Shown here piece after piece: positions 35,759-47,167 of a stretch of DNA of 64,000 nucleotides. The translations under genes were made by a program, and so were the position numbers. The notes below the pieces were generated by a model, which was not told the origin of the DNA, ran no database searches, and saw only the letters and a list, made by a program, of their open reading frames with translations. Positions within the stretch are counted from its first letter, which is position 1, and every line of letters begins with the position of its first letter. The stretch spans positions 62,001 to 126,000 of the forward strand of contig SVHA01000004.1 in the NCBI GenBank assembly GCA_015056085.1, given 5' to 3'. This DNA is from Clostridiales bacterium (GTDB lineage Bacteria; Bacillota; Clostridia; Christensenellales; Aristaeellaceae).

Positions 35759-36803
35759 ATCTGTCCGGGCGCAGCTGGAAAATCTCCGCACCAAGGAAAA
35801 CGTGCGGATTCTGGCGCTGGAAACCTCCTGCGATGAAACCGCCGCCGCCGTCATCGAAAACGGGCGGAAGGTGATCTCCAACGTGGTTTTCAGCCAGATT
35901 GACCTGCACGCCCTGTATGGCGGCGTGGTGCCGGAAATCGCCAGCCGTGCCCATGTGGAAGCCTGCGACCGGGTGATCGACGAAGCCCTCAAGGCCGCCG
36001 ATATGACCCTCCAGGAAGTGGACGCCCTCGCCGTGACCTGCGGGCCGGGTCTGGTGGGCGCACTGCTCACCGGCGTGAGCTGCATGAAGGGCCTGGCATA
36101 CGCCGCCGGCAAGCCGCTCATCGCTGTCAATCACATCGAGGGCCACGTTTCCGCCAATTACATCACCCATCCCGACCTTCAGCCGCCCTTTGTGTGTCTG
36201 GTGGTCTCCGGCGGACACAGCCATCTGGTACGGGTGACGGATTACGGCGAATACACCCTGCTGGGTCAGACCATGGACGACGCCGCCGGCGAAGCCTTCG
36301 ACAAGGCCGCCCGGGTGCTGTCGCTGCCCTATCCCGGCGGGCCCCGCATTGACGCCCTGGCGGAAGAGGGCAATCCCCACGCCATGGCGCTGCCCCGCCC
36401 CCACACCCCCGGCCGGTATGATTATTCCTTCTCCGGCATGAAAACCGCTTTCCTCAATGCGGTCAACAAGATGGAAATGAAGGGCGAGGAACTGCCCAAG
36501 GCGGATCTGGCTGCTTCCTTCCGTCATGCTGTGGTGTCCTTCCTGGTGGACAAGGCTATTCTGGCTGCCAAGGAAACCCATGCTCCCGCTCTGGCCATGG
36601 CTGGCGGCGTGTCCGCCAACCGCCTCCTGCGGCGGATGATGCAGTCCGCCTGCGACGAGGCCGGCATCCCCCTGTATATGCCCCGGCTGGATCTTTGCAC
36701 CGACAATGCCGCCATGATCGGCGCTGCGGCGTATTATCGCCTGCGCCGGGGTGAACTGGCTGAGATGACCCTCAACGCCCAGCCGGCGCTGAGGTTGGTG
36801 TGA
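35745..36803 (+). CDS. tsaD: tRNA N6-adenosine threonylcarbamoyltransferase TsaD
   Basis: 352 aa ASKHA-fold enzyme: ILALETSCDETAAAVI at the N-terminus, the iron-binding NHIEGH motif, VVSGGHSHL and DDAAGEAFDKAARVL all intact. It makes t6A37 in ANN-decoding tRNAs together with TsaB, TsaC and TsaE, none of which are adjacent. ATG 35745 overlaps the previous gene and follows AAAGGA; a longer frame to 35706 has no family homology. It ends in a GC hairpin chain and terminator. Confidence 0.96.
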   Translation: MTYTESVRAQLENLRTKENVRILALETSCDETAAAVIENGRKVISNVVFSQIDLHALYGGVVPEIASRAHVEACDRVIDEALKAADMTLQEVDALAVTCGPGLVGALLTGVSCMKGLAYAAGKPLIAVNHIEGHVSANYITHPDLQPPFVCLVVSGGHSHLVRVTDYGEYTLLGQTMDDAAGEAFDKAARVLSLPYPGGPRIDALAEEGNPHAMALPRPHTPGRYDYSFSGMKTAFLNAVNKMEMKGEELPKADLAASFRHAVVSFLVDKAILAAKETHAPALAMAGGVSANRLLRRMMQSACDEAGIPLYMPRLDLCTDNAAMIGAAAYYRLRRGELAEMTLNAQPALRLV

Positions 36804-36992
36804 CCAAAGGGCTGCGCCCTCTGGACTCCCAGTCGGGGGCGCTGCCCCCAACACCCCTATTGTGGGGCTCCGCCCCACACCCCGGCAGGGGCGCCGCCCC
36901 TGCACCCCGCCAAAGGGCTTTGCCCTTTGGAAACCCAATCGGGGGCGCTGCCCCCGATACCCCCGCAAGGGCCATTGGCCCTTGACCCATCA

Positions 36993-37034
36993 CCCGGAAA
37001 TCCCGAAGGATTTCCGGGGTGTTCTTGTTTTGGG
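36993..37034 (+). terminator. terminator of tsaD
   Basis: Arms CCCGGAAATCC (36993-37003) and GGATTTCCGGG (37008-37018), then GTGTTCTTGTTTT. Confidence 0.75.
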
Positions 37035-37302
37035 GTAGGCTTGTACATTTGGCTTGTCTTTACCGGGGCAACCAGGGGGTTTTCCGATCGCCCCCTGGAC
37101 CCCTTCGGTCTGCATCCTTGTAAGTAGTTTTTGCCGGAACAAAGAAAACCGTTTCTCCTACAAACATACTAATACCCCTTCATCCGAAGGGGCCCGAAGG
37201 TTTCTAAAGGGCGATCAGAAAGCCCTTTGGTCGCCCGTGAGGGCGAAACCCCACCTCGCATAACAGCACAGCATGAAAGGAAAAACCCACATAATAACAA
37301 TC

Positions 37303-37326
37303 CCCCAAGCCCGTCAGGGCTTGGGG
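37303..37326 (-). terminator. terminator hairpin of secreted protein gene
   Basis: Minus-strand arms CCCCAAGCCC (37317-37326) and GGGCTTGGGG (37303-37312); the downstream tract is GATTGTTATTATGTG. A chain of GC hairpins lies between it and the stop codon at 37485. Confidence 0.65.
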
Positions 37327-37484
37327 TAATGGGTCAAGGGTCGAAGACCCTTGCGGGGGTGTCGGGGGCAGCGCCCCCGACTGGGGTGCGGGGCAAAGCC
37401 CCGCAAAAGGGGTGTCGGGGGCGGCGCCCCCGACTGGGGTGTGGGGCAAAGCCCCACATCAGGGTCCAGGGGCGGAGCCCCTGG

Positions 37485-38318
37485 TCACCCCACGGATTCG
37501 TTGGCTGTGTGTTGCTGCATCTGCTCCCAGATGGCCTGCTGGCCGTCAAGGGTTACTTTGGGGCTGGCGGGGAGCGCCGCCGGGTCAAAGGACACCGTCA
37601 GGTCCAGGAGAACCGCCGCATAGGGCGTGCCGCCAAGGGGAACGGGCTTGCTCAGGGCGCCTTCGTAGCCCAGGAACTGCCGCTGGCCCAACTGCTTTGC
37701 TGTAATGGCATCCAGTGCCACATACAGGCGGCTTTCTTCCACTTCAGCCTGCGCCTGAGGCAGCAGATCGAGGGTCACGGACAGTTCACCGTTTTCCACG
37801 GTGAAGGTCGCCGTGCCCAGTTCGTATGCGTCGCTGGCGTGGAGCGCCACCGTCAGCGGGCGCTTTGCCACCTGGGCGACGTCAATCAGCGTCACGCTTT
37901 GCCACTTGTGATCGCCGGTGATCTTCTCCAGCGGATACCCCACCGAGCAGGCATGGTTGTGCTTCAGGCGGGGCATCACCCGCTCCACGGTGAAGGCGTA
38001 TGCGTCATCTCCGGCGGTCAGCGTCACCTGATAAATGGTCGTGGCGCCCTGCAGCCGCAGATAGATGTCTTCCGAGCGGAACGTGCCGCTGATCAGCCCA
38101 TAATCCCGCTGATAATGCAGGCTGCCCGCTTCATCGGTAATTTGCAGCATCACGGGCACGTCATCCGCCGTTTCGCAGGTCACCCGCAGATAACTTTCAG
38201 CGCAGGTCACCCGATCAGCCGAGGCGGCGTCCACTACGCAGGCGTCCTGCGCCAGGGCAAAGGTGGGCAGATGCGAGAGCATCAGCACCGCCGTCAGCAG
38301 GCAGAAAATTCTTTTCAT
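37485..38318 (-). CDS. secreted protein of unknown function
   Basis: 277 aa. Signal peptide MKRIFCLLTAVLMLSHLPTFALA, then a beta-rich sequence without known motif. It has two Cys near the mature N-terminus (CVVDA, VTCAESYLRVTC) that could form a disulphide. Segments such as YLRVTCETADDVPVMLQITD and TIYQVTLTAGDDAYAFTVE resemble Ig-like strands. Located between block 5 and leuS on the same strand as leuS, with a hairpin-chain 3' UTR. Confidence 0.75.
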   Translation of the reverse strand: MKRIFCLLTAVLMLSHLPTFALAQDACVVDAASADRVTCAESYLRVTCETADDVPVMLQITDEAGSLHYQRDYGLISGTFRSEDIYLRLQGATTIYQVTLTAGDDAYAFTVERVMPRLKHNHACSVGYPLEKITGDHKWQSVTLIDVAQVAKRPLTVALHASDAYELGTATFTVENGELSVTLDLLPQAQAEVEESRLYVALDAITAKQLGQRQFLGYEGALSKPVPLGGTPYAAVLLDLTVSFDPAALPASPKVTLDGQQAIWEQMQQHTANESVG

Positions 38319-38370
38319 GGGACATCACGCTCCTGAGGCAATTTCCATCTGTTTCATCCATACAAACGAA

Positions 38371-38402
38371 TCGCCCGGGGGGTTCCTTGCACCCCCGGGC
38401 GA
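38371..38402 (-). terminator. probable terminator of leuS
   Basis: GC-rich inverted repeat CGCCCGGGGG / CCCCCCGGGCG with an 8-nt loop. The T-run after it on the minus strand is poor, so termination may be incomplete. Confidence 0.5.
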
Positions 38403-38436
38403 AAATGTTACATGAATTTACAGGTCAGGCGATCTT

Positions 38437-40851
<2,415 letters not shown>

Positions 40852-40937
40852 GGGGATGCCTCCTTGATGAAAAATCATGGTGATGGGCTTGAAATCCTGC
40901 AGATGCTCCGGTTTTCCCCGGTTTCACGGGAAAAATC

Positions 40938-41180
40938 AGAAAAGAAAGAACAGCCGTCCTGTCCTGCATCTGCGCAAAGACGAAACGGCTGTTTCGCGGT
41001 ACCACTCTGCTTGCCGGGGAAATCCCCCGACCACTCTTGCGCTGTAACGGGCGCCACACGCCGGACTCATGCCGGTATCGCTCCAGGGCGAGCAGCCTGC
41101 GCGTTGCCTGACCGCACTCACAGCAAATGTGCGGCTCTCTGGACAGGCGCGATGCGGGCGTTCCCGTTCATTGCGACGAT
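40938..41180 (-). promoter_or_regulatory. T-box leader of leuS (tRNA-Leu sensing)
   Basis: On the minus strand AGAGTGGTACCGCG (40995-41008) matches the T-box sequence AGGGTGGNACCGCG that pairs with the uncharged tRNA acceptor end. It is followed by a terminator: arms AACAGCCGT (40985-40993) and ACGGCTGTT (40949-40957), then T-rich CTTTCTTTTC. The T-box lies just upstream of the terminator arm and can form the alternative antiterminator. Stem I with the specifier loop should lie at about 41040-41160; I did not fix the specifier codon. Confidence 0.88.
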
Positions 41181-41186
41181 GGATGA

Positions 41187-41215
41187 AGTATAGCACATTT
41201 GCCGGGAATTGTAAA
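41187..41215 (-). promoter_or_regulatory. SigA-type promoter of leuS leader
   Basis: On the minus strand TTTACA (41210-41215), 17-nt spacer, TATACT (41187-41192). Confidence 0.75.
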
Positions 41216-41250
41216 GGGGGAAACCGGCCTCCCTTTCCCGGGAAGCAAAG

Positions 41251-41275
41251 TAAAAAAGAGGGCTGAGCCCTCTTA
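41251..41275 (-). terminator. terminator overlapping a stop codon
   Basis: Minus-strand arms AAGAGGGCT and AGCCCTCTT, then TTTTTT. The first arm includes the TAA stop of the upstream gene, so the 3' UTR is essentially nil. Confidence 0.8.
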
Positions 41276-42034
41276 ATCCGCGTAGATGATGTCATCCCGC
41301 AGGCGATAGATGGTAGCGCCCCGGCCCTTGTGGCAGAAGGCTTCCGCCCACCAGGTGACCGACTTTTCCCTGTCGAACTGGACGTAGCCATAACGCACTC
41401 CGTCCACGATCGTTCCTACCATGTTGCTGTCCATCCAGCGTACGGAATCGGTGGCGGGGTCGTAGTCAGCAGTCATGATGGCGCTGTGGGCGCCGGTGCC
41501 GTAGTAGTAATCAGCGGCCATCTGAAAGAAGTCGCCGCGCTTCACCTGGCGCATAAACTCCTCCGCCAAAGCCAGGTTTTCCTCGTAGGAAAGTTCAGCG
41601 TTGTAGCGGAATTCCGCCGCCGCATAGAAGGCGTTGCCTTCGCTGGCCCGGACGTTCTTCCACATCAGGCCGTACTCATAGGGGTAGCAGCCGATGTCAG
41701 GCATGTTTTCCGGGCAAACGAGGAGGACGCCAGGATACTCGGCGATGCGGAAGTCATAGCGGCATTCATGAAAAATATAGGTGGTGAAGTTCTTGCAGAT
41801 GAAGATATCGTCCGAATCGTGCGCCTTCATTGCACGGCCACCGGTTAAGTTGTATATCTTTTCGCCCAGGGCAATGATGCGGTTGATCAGATCTTCACGG
41901 GCTTCGTTCACCTCGGCTGCGCCAGGTGAAATCACCACCGTTTCGCCGACTTCCTCCATCGACGTGTCGCTCTCTGCCAGCGAAGTGGTCAGAATCAGTA
42001 AACAGGACAGCAGCAGCAGCATTCTTTTCAGCAT
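41273..42034 (-). CDS. exported protein, possible papain-like (CHAP/NlpC-type) cysteine hydrolase
   Basis: 253 aa with signal peptide MLKRMLLLLSCLLILTTSLA. FICKNFTTYIFHECR resembles the Cys-bearing helix of CHAP/NlpC/P60 enzymes, GAHSAIMTADYD the His strand and RWMDSNM the third polar residue, with KGRGATIYRLRDDI at the C-terminal strand where amidase-like members often end. This is pattern-based only; no searched domain supports it. GAGGTG is 6 nt before ATG 42034; a longer frame to 42121 lacks a signal at its start. Confidence 0.6.
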   Translation of the reverse strand: MLKRMLLLLSCLLILTTSLAESDTSMEEVGETVVISPGAAEVNEAREDLINRIIALGEKIYNLTGGRAMKAHDSDDIFICKNFTTYIFHECRYDFRIAEYPGVLLVCPENMPDIGCYPYEYGLMWKNVRASEGNAFYAAAEFRYNAELSYEENLALAEEFMRQVKRGDFFQMAADYYYGTGAHSAIMTADYDPATDSVRWMDSNMVGTIVDGVRYGYVQFDREKSVTWWAEAFCHKGRGATIYRLRDDIIYAD

Positions 42035-42138
42035 CGATATCACCTCAAGCGTGTTGTACCGGCCTGTGGCACAACGGATGGACACGTTTTTTCTGCGATG
42101 ATTCTGTAACAATTGAGCCACGCCAAAGGCACTTTGCG

Positions 42139-43182
42139 TTAAAAGCCCTTCAGCACCGGGAATTCATCCAGAGGATAGGGGCAGTTGGAATACTTGATGG
42201 CGGCGGATTCAAACAGCACATAGAGGCCATTTTCCACCATGCAGATGCCCTCGGACATGGGCGGCATGGTCAGTTCCTTTTCCATCACGCTGCGCTGAAG
42301 CACCCACAGGGGAATCTCCCGGCCATGGAGCTGCACCGTGGCGTCGGGGTCATTCTTCAGCACGTTTTCGTACTTGTACATGGCCGAAGCGTTGTTGCGA
42401 CCGTAGGACTTGCTCATGTAGATGGCGTCGGGGGTCACATAGCAGCCCTGAATGGACGCCGGCGTGGACAGGATGTAATCCGGCACCGCCACACCGCCGG
42501 CCATCACATCCGCCTTCAGGCCGTTTTCGGTCTCATCGGTGATGATATAGCCGCAGGTCCATGCCTTGTTGACGCCGTTTTCATGGGTGTAGTTGTGGGT
42601 GGCGTCTGTCTTGTAGTCCGTGCCGTACTGGAATTCACCCACCCACACTACGCCGTCGGAATAGGCACAGTAGGAAGAATTCACCGGCACGGGGATGGCT
42701 TCTTCAAAGGCGCAGGTGGAGGATTCCGGCAGCGCCCGGAAGGTTTCCAGGGAGATGCGGTAAAGATGGCTGGCGTTGGACACATAGATGTGCTTGTCCG
42801 TGGCACACACGCCGCCGGCATGACCCTTGTAGGCGCTGCCGTCCACCTGGTTGAGATGCACTTCTTTCACCAGTTCGCCGGTTGTGCGGTCCAGGCAGAT
42901 GAGGGCGCTTCTGCCGCCGTCGGAGCGGTAGCCCGCCACGATGATCCAGTCCTCCCCGGGCAAATGGCACACGCCCTGGGGGATGAAGTTTTCCTTCAGG
43001 CCGGGGATGGGGATGGTCAGTTCCGCATACTGGAAGAACTCCTGGTACTTCTCGGGGATGTTGGTAAGGTCAATGTCCTTCATGCTGGTGGTGGTGTAGG
43101 TGAAACCTTCCGCCTGGCACGCCATGGGCAGCACCATGGTTATGGCCAGCATCAGGCACAGCAACAGTCGGCTGATATTCAT
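42139..43182 (-). CDS. exported beta-propeller-like protein, unknown function
   Basis: 347 aa. Signal peptide ending LPMACQA, with a Cys at residue 22 that does not form a clear lipobox. The mature protein reads like a quinoprotein-type propeller: PQGVCHLPGEDWIIVAGY, SALICLDRTTGELVKEV, GHAGGVCATDKHIYVSNASHLYRI and PMSEGICMVENGLYVLFE. Partners unknown. ATG 43182 follows AAAGGA at 8 nt. Confidence 0.75.
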   Translation of the reverse strand: MNISRLLLCLMLAITMVLPMACQAEGFTYTTTSMKDIDLTNIPEKYQEFFQYAELTIPIPGLKENFIPQGVCHLPGEDWIIVAGYRSDGGRSALICLDRTTGELVKEVHLNQVDGSAYKGHAGGVCATDKHIYVSNASHLYRISLETFRALPESSTCAFEEAIPVPVNSSYCAYSDGVVWVGEFQYGTDYKTDATHNYTHENGVNKAWTCGYIITDETENGLKADVMAGGVAVPDYILSTPASIQGCYVTPDAIYMSKSYGRNNASAMYKYENVLKNDPDATVQLHGREIPLWVLQRSVMEKELTMPPMSEGICMVENGLYVLFESAAIKYSNCPYPLDEFPVLKGF

Positions 43183-43268
43183 TGCGGTCATCCTTTCTGT
43201 CTGAAATCAAACGATGGTATCTGCCGCAATTATACCACAGTTTGCCATGTTCAGTCGATATCCAAAAC

Positions 43269-43294
43269 AAAAAAGCCGGGAGAATCTCTCCCGG
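43269..43294 (-). terminator. terminator of acyl-transfer operon
   Basis: Minus-strand arms CCGGGAGA (43287-43294 complement) and TCTCCCGG (43276-43283 complement), then TTTTTT (43269-43274). A second smaller hairpin with GAAAATGC/GCATTTTT arms lies just upstream (about 43304-43326). Confidence 0.88.
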
Positions 43295-43334
43295 ACTTGT
43301 GATTCAAAAATGCCAAAGCATTTTCTCGAAACGC

Positions 43335-43568
43335 TTACATCAGCCGCAGCACGATGTCGCACACATCCTCAACGGTCGCCATGCCGCGCACGTCGTTTTC
43401 GGAAATCTTGACGCCGAACATATCTTCCAGTTCCACCAGAATCATGAAGATGTCGATGGAGCTCAGTTCCAGGTCTTCCAGCAGTTCACTGTCCGCCCGG
43501 ACTTCCTCCGCCTCGGATGTTCTGGCGAACACCGCGATCACTTTTTCCAGCACTTCCGCCTTATTCAT
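43335..43568 (-). CDS. acyl carrier protein (dedicated, non-FAS)
   Basis: 77 aa. LLEDLELSSIDIFMILVELEDMF is the 4'-phosphopantetheine attachment helix; the Ser of LSSID is the modified residue (consensus DSL replaced by SSI). The surrounding acidic helices match carrier proteins. It overlaps the upstream ligase by 8 nt, which points to a private carrier for that enzyme rather than fatty acid synthesis; no fab genes are near. A double terminator follows. Confidence 0.88.
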   Translation of the reverse strand: MNKAEVLEKVIAVFARTSEAEEVRADSELLEDLELSSIDIFMILVELEDMFGVKISENDVRGMATVEDVCDIVLRLM

Positions 43569-45039
43569 ACTGATTCGCCTTTCTCTTGATCTTTCCGCTG
43601 CCGGTCTTGGGCAGGGGCTCAGACAGGTAGTTTGCTTTGAAAATCTGCTTGTAAATGGGGTTGCGCTGATTGTACGCCTTCACGTGGGCGGCAGCGGCTT
43701 CGGGATTCTGGGTCACGATGTCGGCACAGATGCCCTTGGGGATGCTGTACACCATGCACTCGATGATGGCTTCGCATTCCATGAGGGTGGCTTCGACGTC
43801 CTCGGGGCTGATGTTCTCGCCGTTGGACAAAAGGATGACGTTCTTCTTGCGGCCGGTGATGAAGTACCAGCCGTCTTCATCCACCCTTGCCAGGTCGCCG
43901 GTGTAGAGCCAGCCGTCCCGGATGGCCTGGGCGGTGGCTTCGGGGTCCTTGTAATAGCCCTTCATGACGAAGGGGCCGGAGATGAGCAACTCGCCGTCTT
44001 CAATGCGCAGCTGCGTGCCCACGCCGGGCTTGCCGATGCCTTCCACCACATGGTTGTCAAACAGGCCGGTGGTGCCGCAGCCCATGGTTTCCGTCAGGCC
44101 GTACACCGTGCCGGTGAGGAAGCCGTGATCGGTGAAGAACTGGTTGGTTTCCTTTTTGGGCAGGGCGCCGCACACCAGCAGGTGCTTCATGTTGGGGCCA
44201 ATGAAGGCGGGCCACACATCGGGGCTGGGCAGCGACCGGAGGAACTTGGCGAAGCCTTCCATGATGGCGGGCACCATGATGAAGGACGCCGCCTGCAGAT
44301 GCTTCATATCCTGGAACATATAGCGGATGCCACGGCCCAGGCACGCCATGCCGCCGCGCACCACCAGACGCATCGCAATGCTCAATCCGGCGGTATGGTA
44401 GAAGGGCAGCACGATGAAGGTGCGGGTCACAGGGAAGTTCTTGATGTCCTGATACATCCGGGCAATCACATTCTTGTGGGAAATCATGACCGCCTTGCTC
44501 AGACCCAGCGTGCCGGAGGTGAAGAAAATGGTGCAGAGCGTTTCTTCGTCCAGCGCCTCGATTTCGGACGTGTCAGCCGGTTCACCCGCCGTCATTTCGG
44601 CATAAGTGAGGGCGATGGGCTTCTTGCCGTCCAGGATGAAGTCATCCAGGGGGATGTCAGCGTACACATGGGTGACGTCGGCAAAGGTACACTGGCGGAT
44701 GCGCTCGGTGACGTCCAGACCCTGATTGACCAGCACGCAGACGTTGTCAGTCAGCAGGGCGGCGAAGTAAATCACCAGCCACTGATAGCTGTTGGAGGCC
44801 ATCATGGCGATGTGGGCCTGCTTCATGCCGTGGTCGATGTAATAGCGGCAGACCTTCAGCACATCGGTGGCGAATTCCTGGAAGGTGACGTTGCGCACCT
44901 GCTCGCCGTCATAGAGGCAGTAGGCGATGTTGTCTTTATACTCGTTGACCCAGCGCAGCATCAGTTCCCTGAGGTTTTGGATGCGGATGTCTTCCAGCCG
45001 GGCAACGTTTTTGTCAGCGCCGATGATTTCGTGGTTCAT
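43561..45039 (-). CDS. AMP-forming acyl ligase (ANL superfamily), probable acyl-ACP synthetase
   Basis: 492 aa. FFTSGTLGLSKAVMISHKN is the AMP-binding P-loop, YGLTETMGCG the A5 motif, YTGDLARVDEDGWYFITGRKKN the hinge region and GSGKIKRK carries the catalytic C-terminal Lys. The substrate is unknown: fatty or amino acids are both possible. The immediate neighbours are a carrier protein downstream and an acyltransferase-3 upstream, with 8-nt and 4-nt overlaps, suggesting activation of an acyl group on the carrier for transfer to an envelope molecule. Confidence 0.88.
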   Translation of the reverse strand: MNHEIIGADKNVARLEDIRIQNLRELMLRWVNEYKDNIAYCLYDGEQVRNVTFQEFATDVLKVCRYYIDHGMKQAHIAMMASNSYQWLVIYFAALLTDNVCVLVNQGLDVTERIRQCTFADVTHVYADIPLDDFILDGKKPIALTYAEMTAGEPADTSEIEALDEETLCTIFFTSGTLGLSKAVMISHKNVIARMYQDIKNFPVTRTFIVLPFYHTAGLSIAMRLVVRGGMACLGRGIRYMFQDMKHLQAASFIMVPAIMEGFAKFLRSLPSPDVWPAFIGPNMKHLLVCGALPKKETNQFFTDHGFLTGTVYGLTETMGCGTTGLFDNHVVEGIGKPGVGTQLRIEDGELLISGPFVMKGYYKDPEATAQAIRDGWLYTGDLARVDEDGWYFITGRKKNVILLSNGENISPEDVEATLMECEAIIECMVYSIPKGICADIVTQNPEAAAAHVKAYNQRNPIYKQIFKANYLSEPLPKTGSGKIKRKANQYE

Positions 45040-46118
45040 TTGTTTCTCTCCTTATGTTTGAATTCGACGATTTTCCTCAGGATGTTGCAGCCGATAAGCA
45101 GCAGGATGCAACTGAAAACGAAGTTGATCAGCACGGCGGCATAGGGTGCGCCGGGGAGCCAGGTGGCCCACTTCGGGAACCATTTCAGGAACACTTCATA
45201 GTGGGCGCAGGTGCGCTCCACTGCGTGCAGGCAGATAATCCAGAAGGAATACCGACCCGCTTTTCTCAGGCCGTTGGAAATGGGGCCGGAGATGTGGTCA
45301 AGGCTGAAGAAGATGTAGATGATGGTCAGCGCCTGCGCCGCAGCGCCCACCAGTTCAAAGACGCCCAGCTGATAGGTGGCCCAGGCAAAGTCAAACCGCC
45401 CGAAGACGATCTCCACCAGTGCCACAATGGCCACCATCACGGCAATCCACACCGGCAGGTCCCGGGTGAGCCACTTGCCCTTTTTCATCAGATACCCCAG
45501 ATAGAAGTAGCCGCTGACGATCATGCCGTGGGCGATGCTGAATTCAAACACGCCCTTGGCCTGCAGGACATACCCCAGCGCCACCAGCGCTACCACCACC
45601 AGGGATTGCTGCCAGGATTTTTTCAGCTGCAGGGCAAGGTTGGTGAAGGTGGTGCCCCAGAACAATGCAGGGAAGAACCAGGCCGGGCCGCAGGTGGCGG
45701 ATTTCATGCCCAGCACCGTCTGATTCGGCGCAGGCATGGCGAATCCGAAGGCTACCGCATGATTTTTCCAGCTGGACAAAACGCTGTCCCAGGTTCCGCC
45801 GCAGATGAGTTTGGTGGAGATGGGGTAAATCACCATCACCGCCGCCGTAATCAGCAGATAGGGAATCAGCAGTTCCCTGGCGCTCTTTTGGGCCGTGGCG
45901 ATGACCGGCTTTTTCTTGAAGCGATAGCCTGCCAGAATGAAGAACAGCGGCAGCAGGCCATCCACGAACAGTTTGATGAAATACCTCAGACCCATGACCT
46001 GCTTCTGATCCGGGAAGGCCACCAGACAATGACCGAAAACGATCATCAGCACAGAGAAGCCCATCACCATGTTCAGCGAGCCCAGGGTCATCTTGTTGCG
46101 CTGCTTGATGCTCAGCAT
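45036..46118 (-). CDS. acyltransferase-3 family integral membrane protein
   Basis: 360 aa with about ten transmembrane segments. MGFSVLMIVFGHCLVAF contains the conserved early-helix His, and LLPLFFILAGYRFKKKPVI is the FFxxSGY-like second block. Family members transfer acetyl or longer acyl groups to sugars or lipids across the membrane. First gene of the three-gene operon with the ligase and carrier protein; GAGGTG 6 nt before its ATG. Confidence 0.85.
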   Translation of the reverse strand: MLSIKQRNKMTLGSLNMVMGFSVLMIVFGHCLVAFPDQKQVMGLRYFIKLFVDGLLPLFFILAGYRFKKKPVIATAQKSARELLIPYLLITAAVMVIYPISTKLICGGTWDSVLSSWKNHAVAFGFAMPAPNQTVLGMKSATCGPAWFFPALFWGTTFTNLALQLKKSWQQSLVVVALVALGYVLQAKGVFEFSIAHGMIVSGYFYLGYLMKKGKWLTRDLPVWIAVMVAIVALVEIVFGRFDFAWATYQLGVFELVGAAAQALTIIYIFFSLDHISGPISNGLRKAGRYSFWIICLHAVERTCAHYEVFLKWFPKWATWLPGAPYAAVLINFVFSCILLLIGCNILRKIVEFKHKERNK

Positions 46119-46189
46119 ATCAGCACCTCTTCTGAGAAAATAACGCTGCGGATTTTCCGCTACACGGCCTTTTTATTTTACCAAAATGA

Positions 46190-47167
46190 CAATGCTTTGT
46201 CAAGGAAAAGGGGGGTGTGTGGGGTGGAGCCCCTGCCAGAGGGCTTTTCCCTCTGGACTCCCAGCAGGGGTTCCACCCCTGCCGGGGTGTGGGGCAGAGC
46301 CCCACCTTGCAAGGGATAGCGCTTGTTGGGTGTTCTTTCTCAAGCCTGAGAAAGAACCAAAGAGGGCCAGAGGGGGTGTCTCAATTCATCCCACCCGGAG
46401 ACACCCCCTCTGGACTCCCCCCTTTCCCCCGGTCTTGTGCGGGTTATTGGGTTGACTGCCCCACAAACGCCTCGCGGGGGCGGCCCGTTTCGGGGTCGCT
46501 CCGATGGAGTCCGTGTGCGGCGACGGTGCGCCGCACGCCGGAACTGTTGTGGAGTGTCTTGTCTGATACCTGTTTCACGACTTTTCCTCCGCAACCAGGG
46601 GGCTTTCTGGTCGTCCGCCTCCGCTTTGTGCCGGAAACTCGCCTTCGGCGCCCCTACGGATGAAGGGGTATTACTCTGTAAGTTAGAGGAACGGGTTTTC
46701 CTTGCCGAGTTGGTCTTTGTGGGGCTCTGCCCCACACCCCGCCAAAGGGCTTTCCGATCGCCCTTTGGAAACCTTCGGCCCCCCTACGGATGAAGGGGTA
46801 TTAACCTGTTTGCTGGAGGAATGGTTTTTCCTTTGTTGCTTGCTCAAAACAGTAAGTAGGGGTGCGAACCGAAGGGGTCCAGGGGGCGATCGGAAAGCCC
46901 CCTGGTTGCCCCAAATAAGACAAGCCGAATATATAAGACTCCTCCAAAAAAGAACACCCCGGAAATCCTTCAGGATTTCCGGGTGATGGGTCAAGGGGCA
47001 ATGCCCCTTGCGGGGTGCAGGGGCAGCGCCCCTGCTGGGTTTCCAAAGGGCAAAGCCCTTTGGTGGGGTGTGGGGCAGAGCCCCACAAGCGGAGTCCAGA
47101 GGGCGCAGCCCTCTGGTGGGGTGCGGGGCAAAGCCCCGCAGGGGGTCCAGGGGGCATAGCCCCCTGG
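46190..47167. repeat. composite intergenic repeat block 6
   Basis: No credible gene. Left: GC hairpins 46205-46305 upstream of the acyltransferase operon. Core: palindrome with one mismatch (46333-46356), long CCAGAGGGGGTGTCTC hairpin (about 46366-46412), conserved GTGCGGCG hairpin with one loop change (46504-46550), an inverted loop hairpin broken by a diverged cassette copy (46613-46650), spacer modules, loop hairpins near 46741 and 46878. Right: terminator (46944-46983) and hairpin chain of the ferritin-like gene. Confidence 0.85.
46944..46983 (-). terminator. terminator of ferritin-like gene
   Basis: Minus-strand arms CCCGGAAATCC (46973-46983) and GGATTTCCGGG (46958-46968), then a T-rich tract with TTTTTT at 46945-46950. 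A chain of GC hairpins precedes it. Confidence 0.78.

Larger units (their letters stand above)
36804..37484. repeat. composite intergenic repeat block 5 (short version)
   Basis: Between convergent genes. Left: hairpin chain 36804-36990 and terminator of tsaD. Core: inverted loop hairpin with CCAGGGGG arms (about 37073-37099), the spacer module with TCTGCATCCTTGTAAGTAG, and one loop hairpin with two arm changes (TCTAAAGGGCGATCAGAAAGCCCTTTGG-like, about 37201-37228). The palindrome, long hairpin and GTGCGGCG hairpin are absent, so this may be the minimal or reduced form. Right: terminator and hairpin chain of the next gene. Confidence 0.85.
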
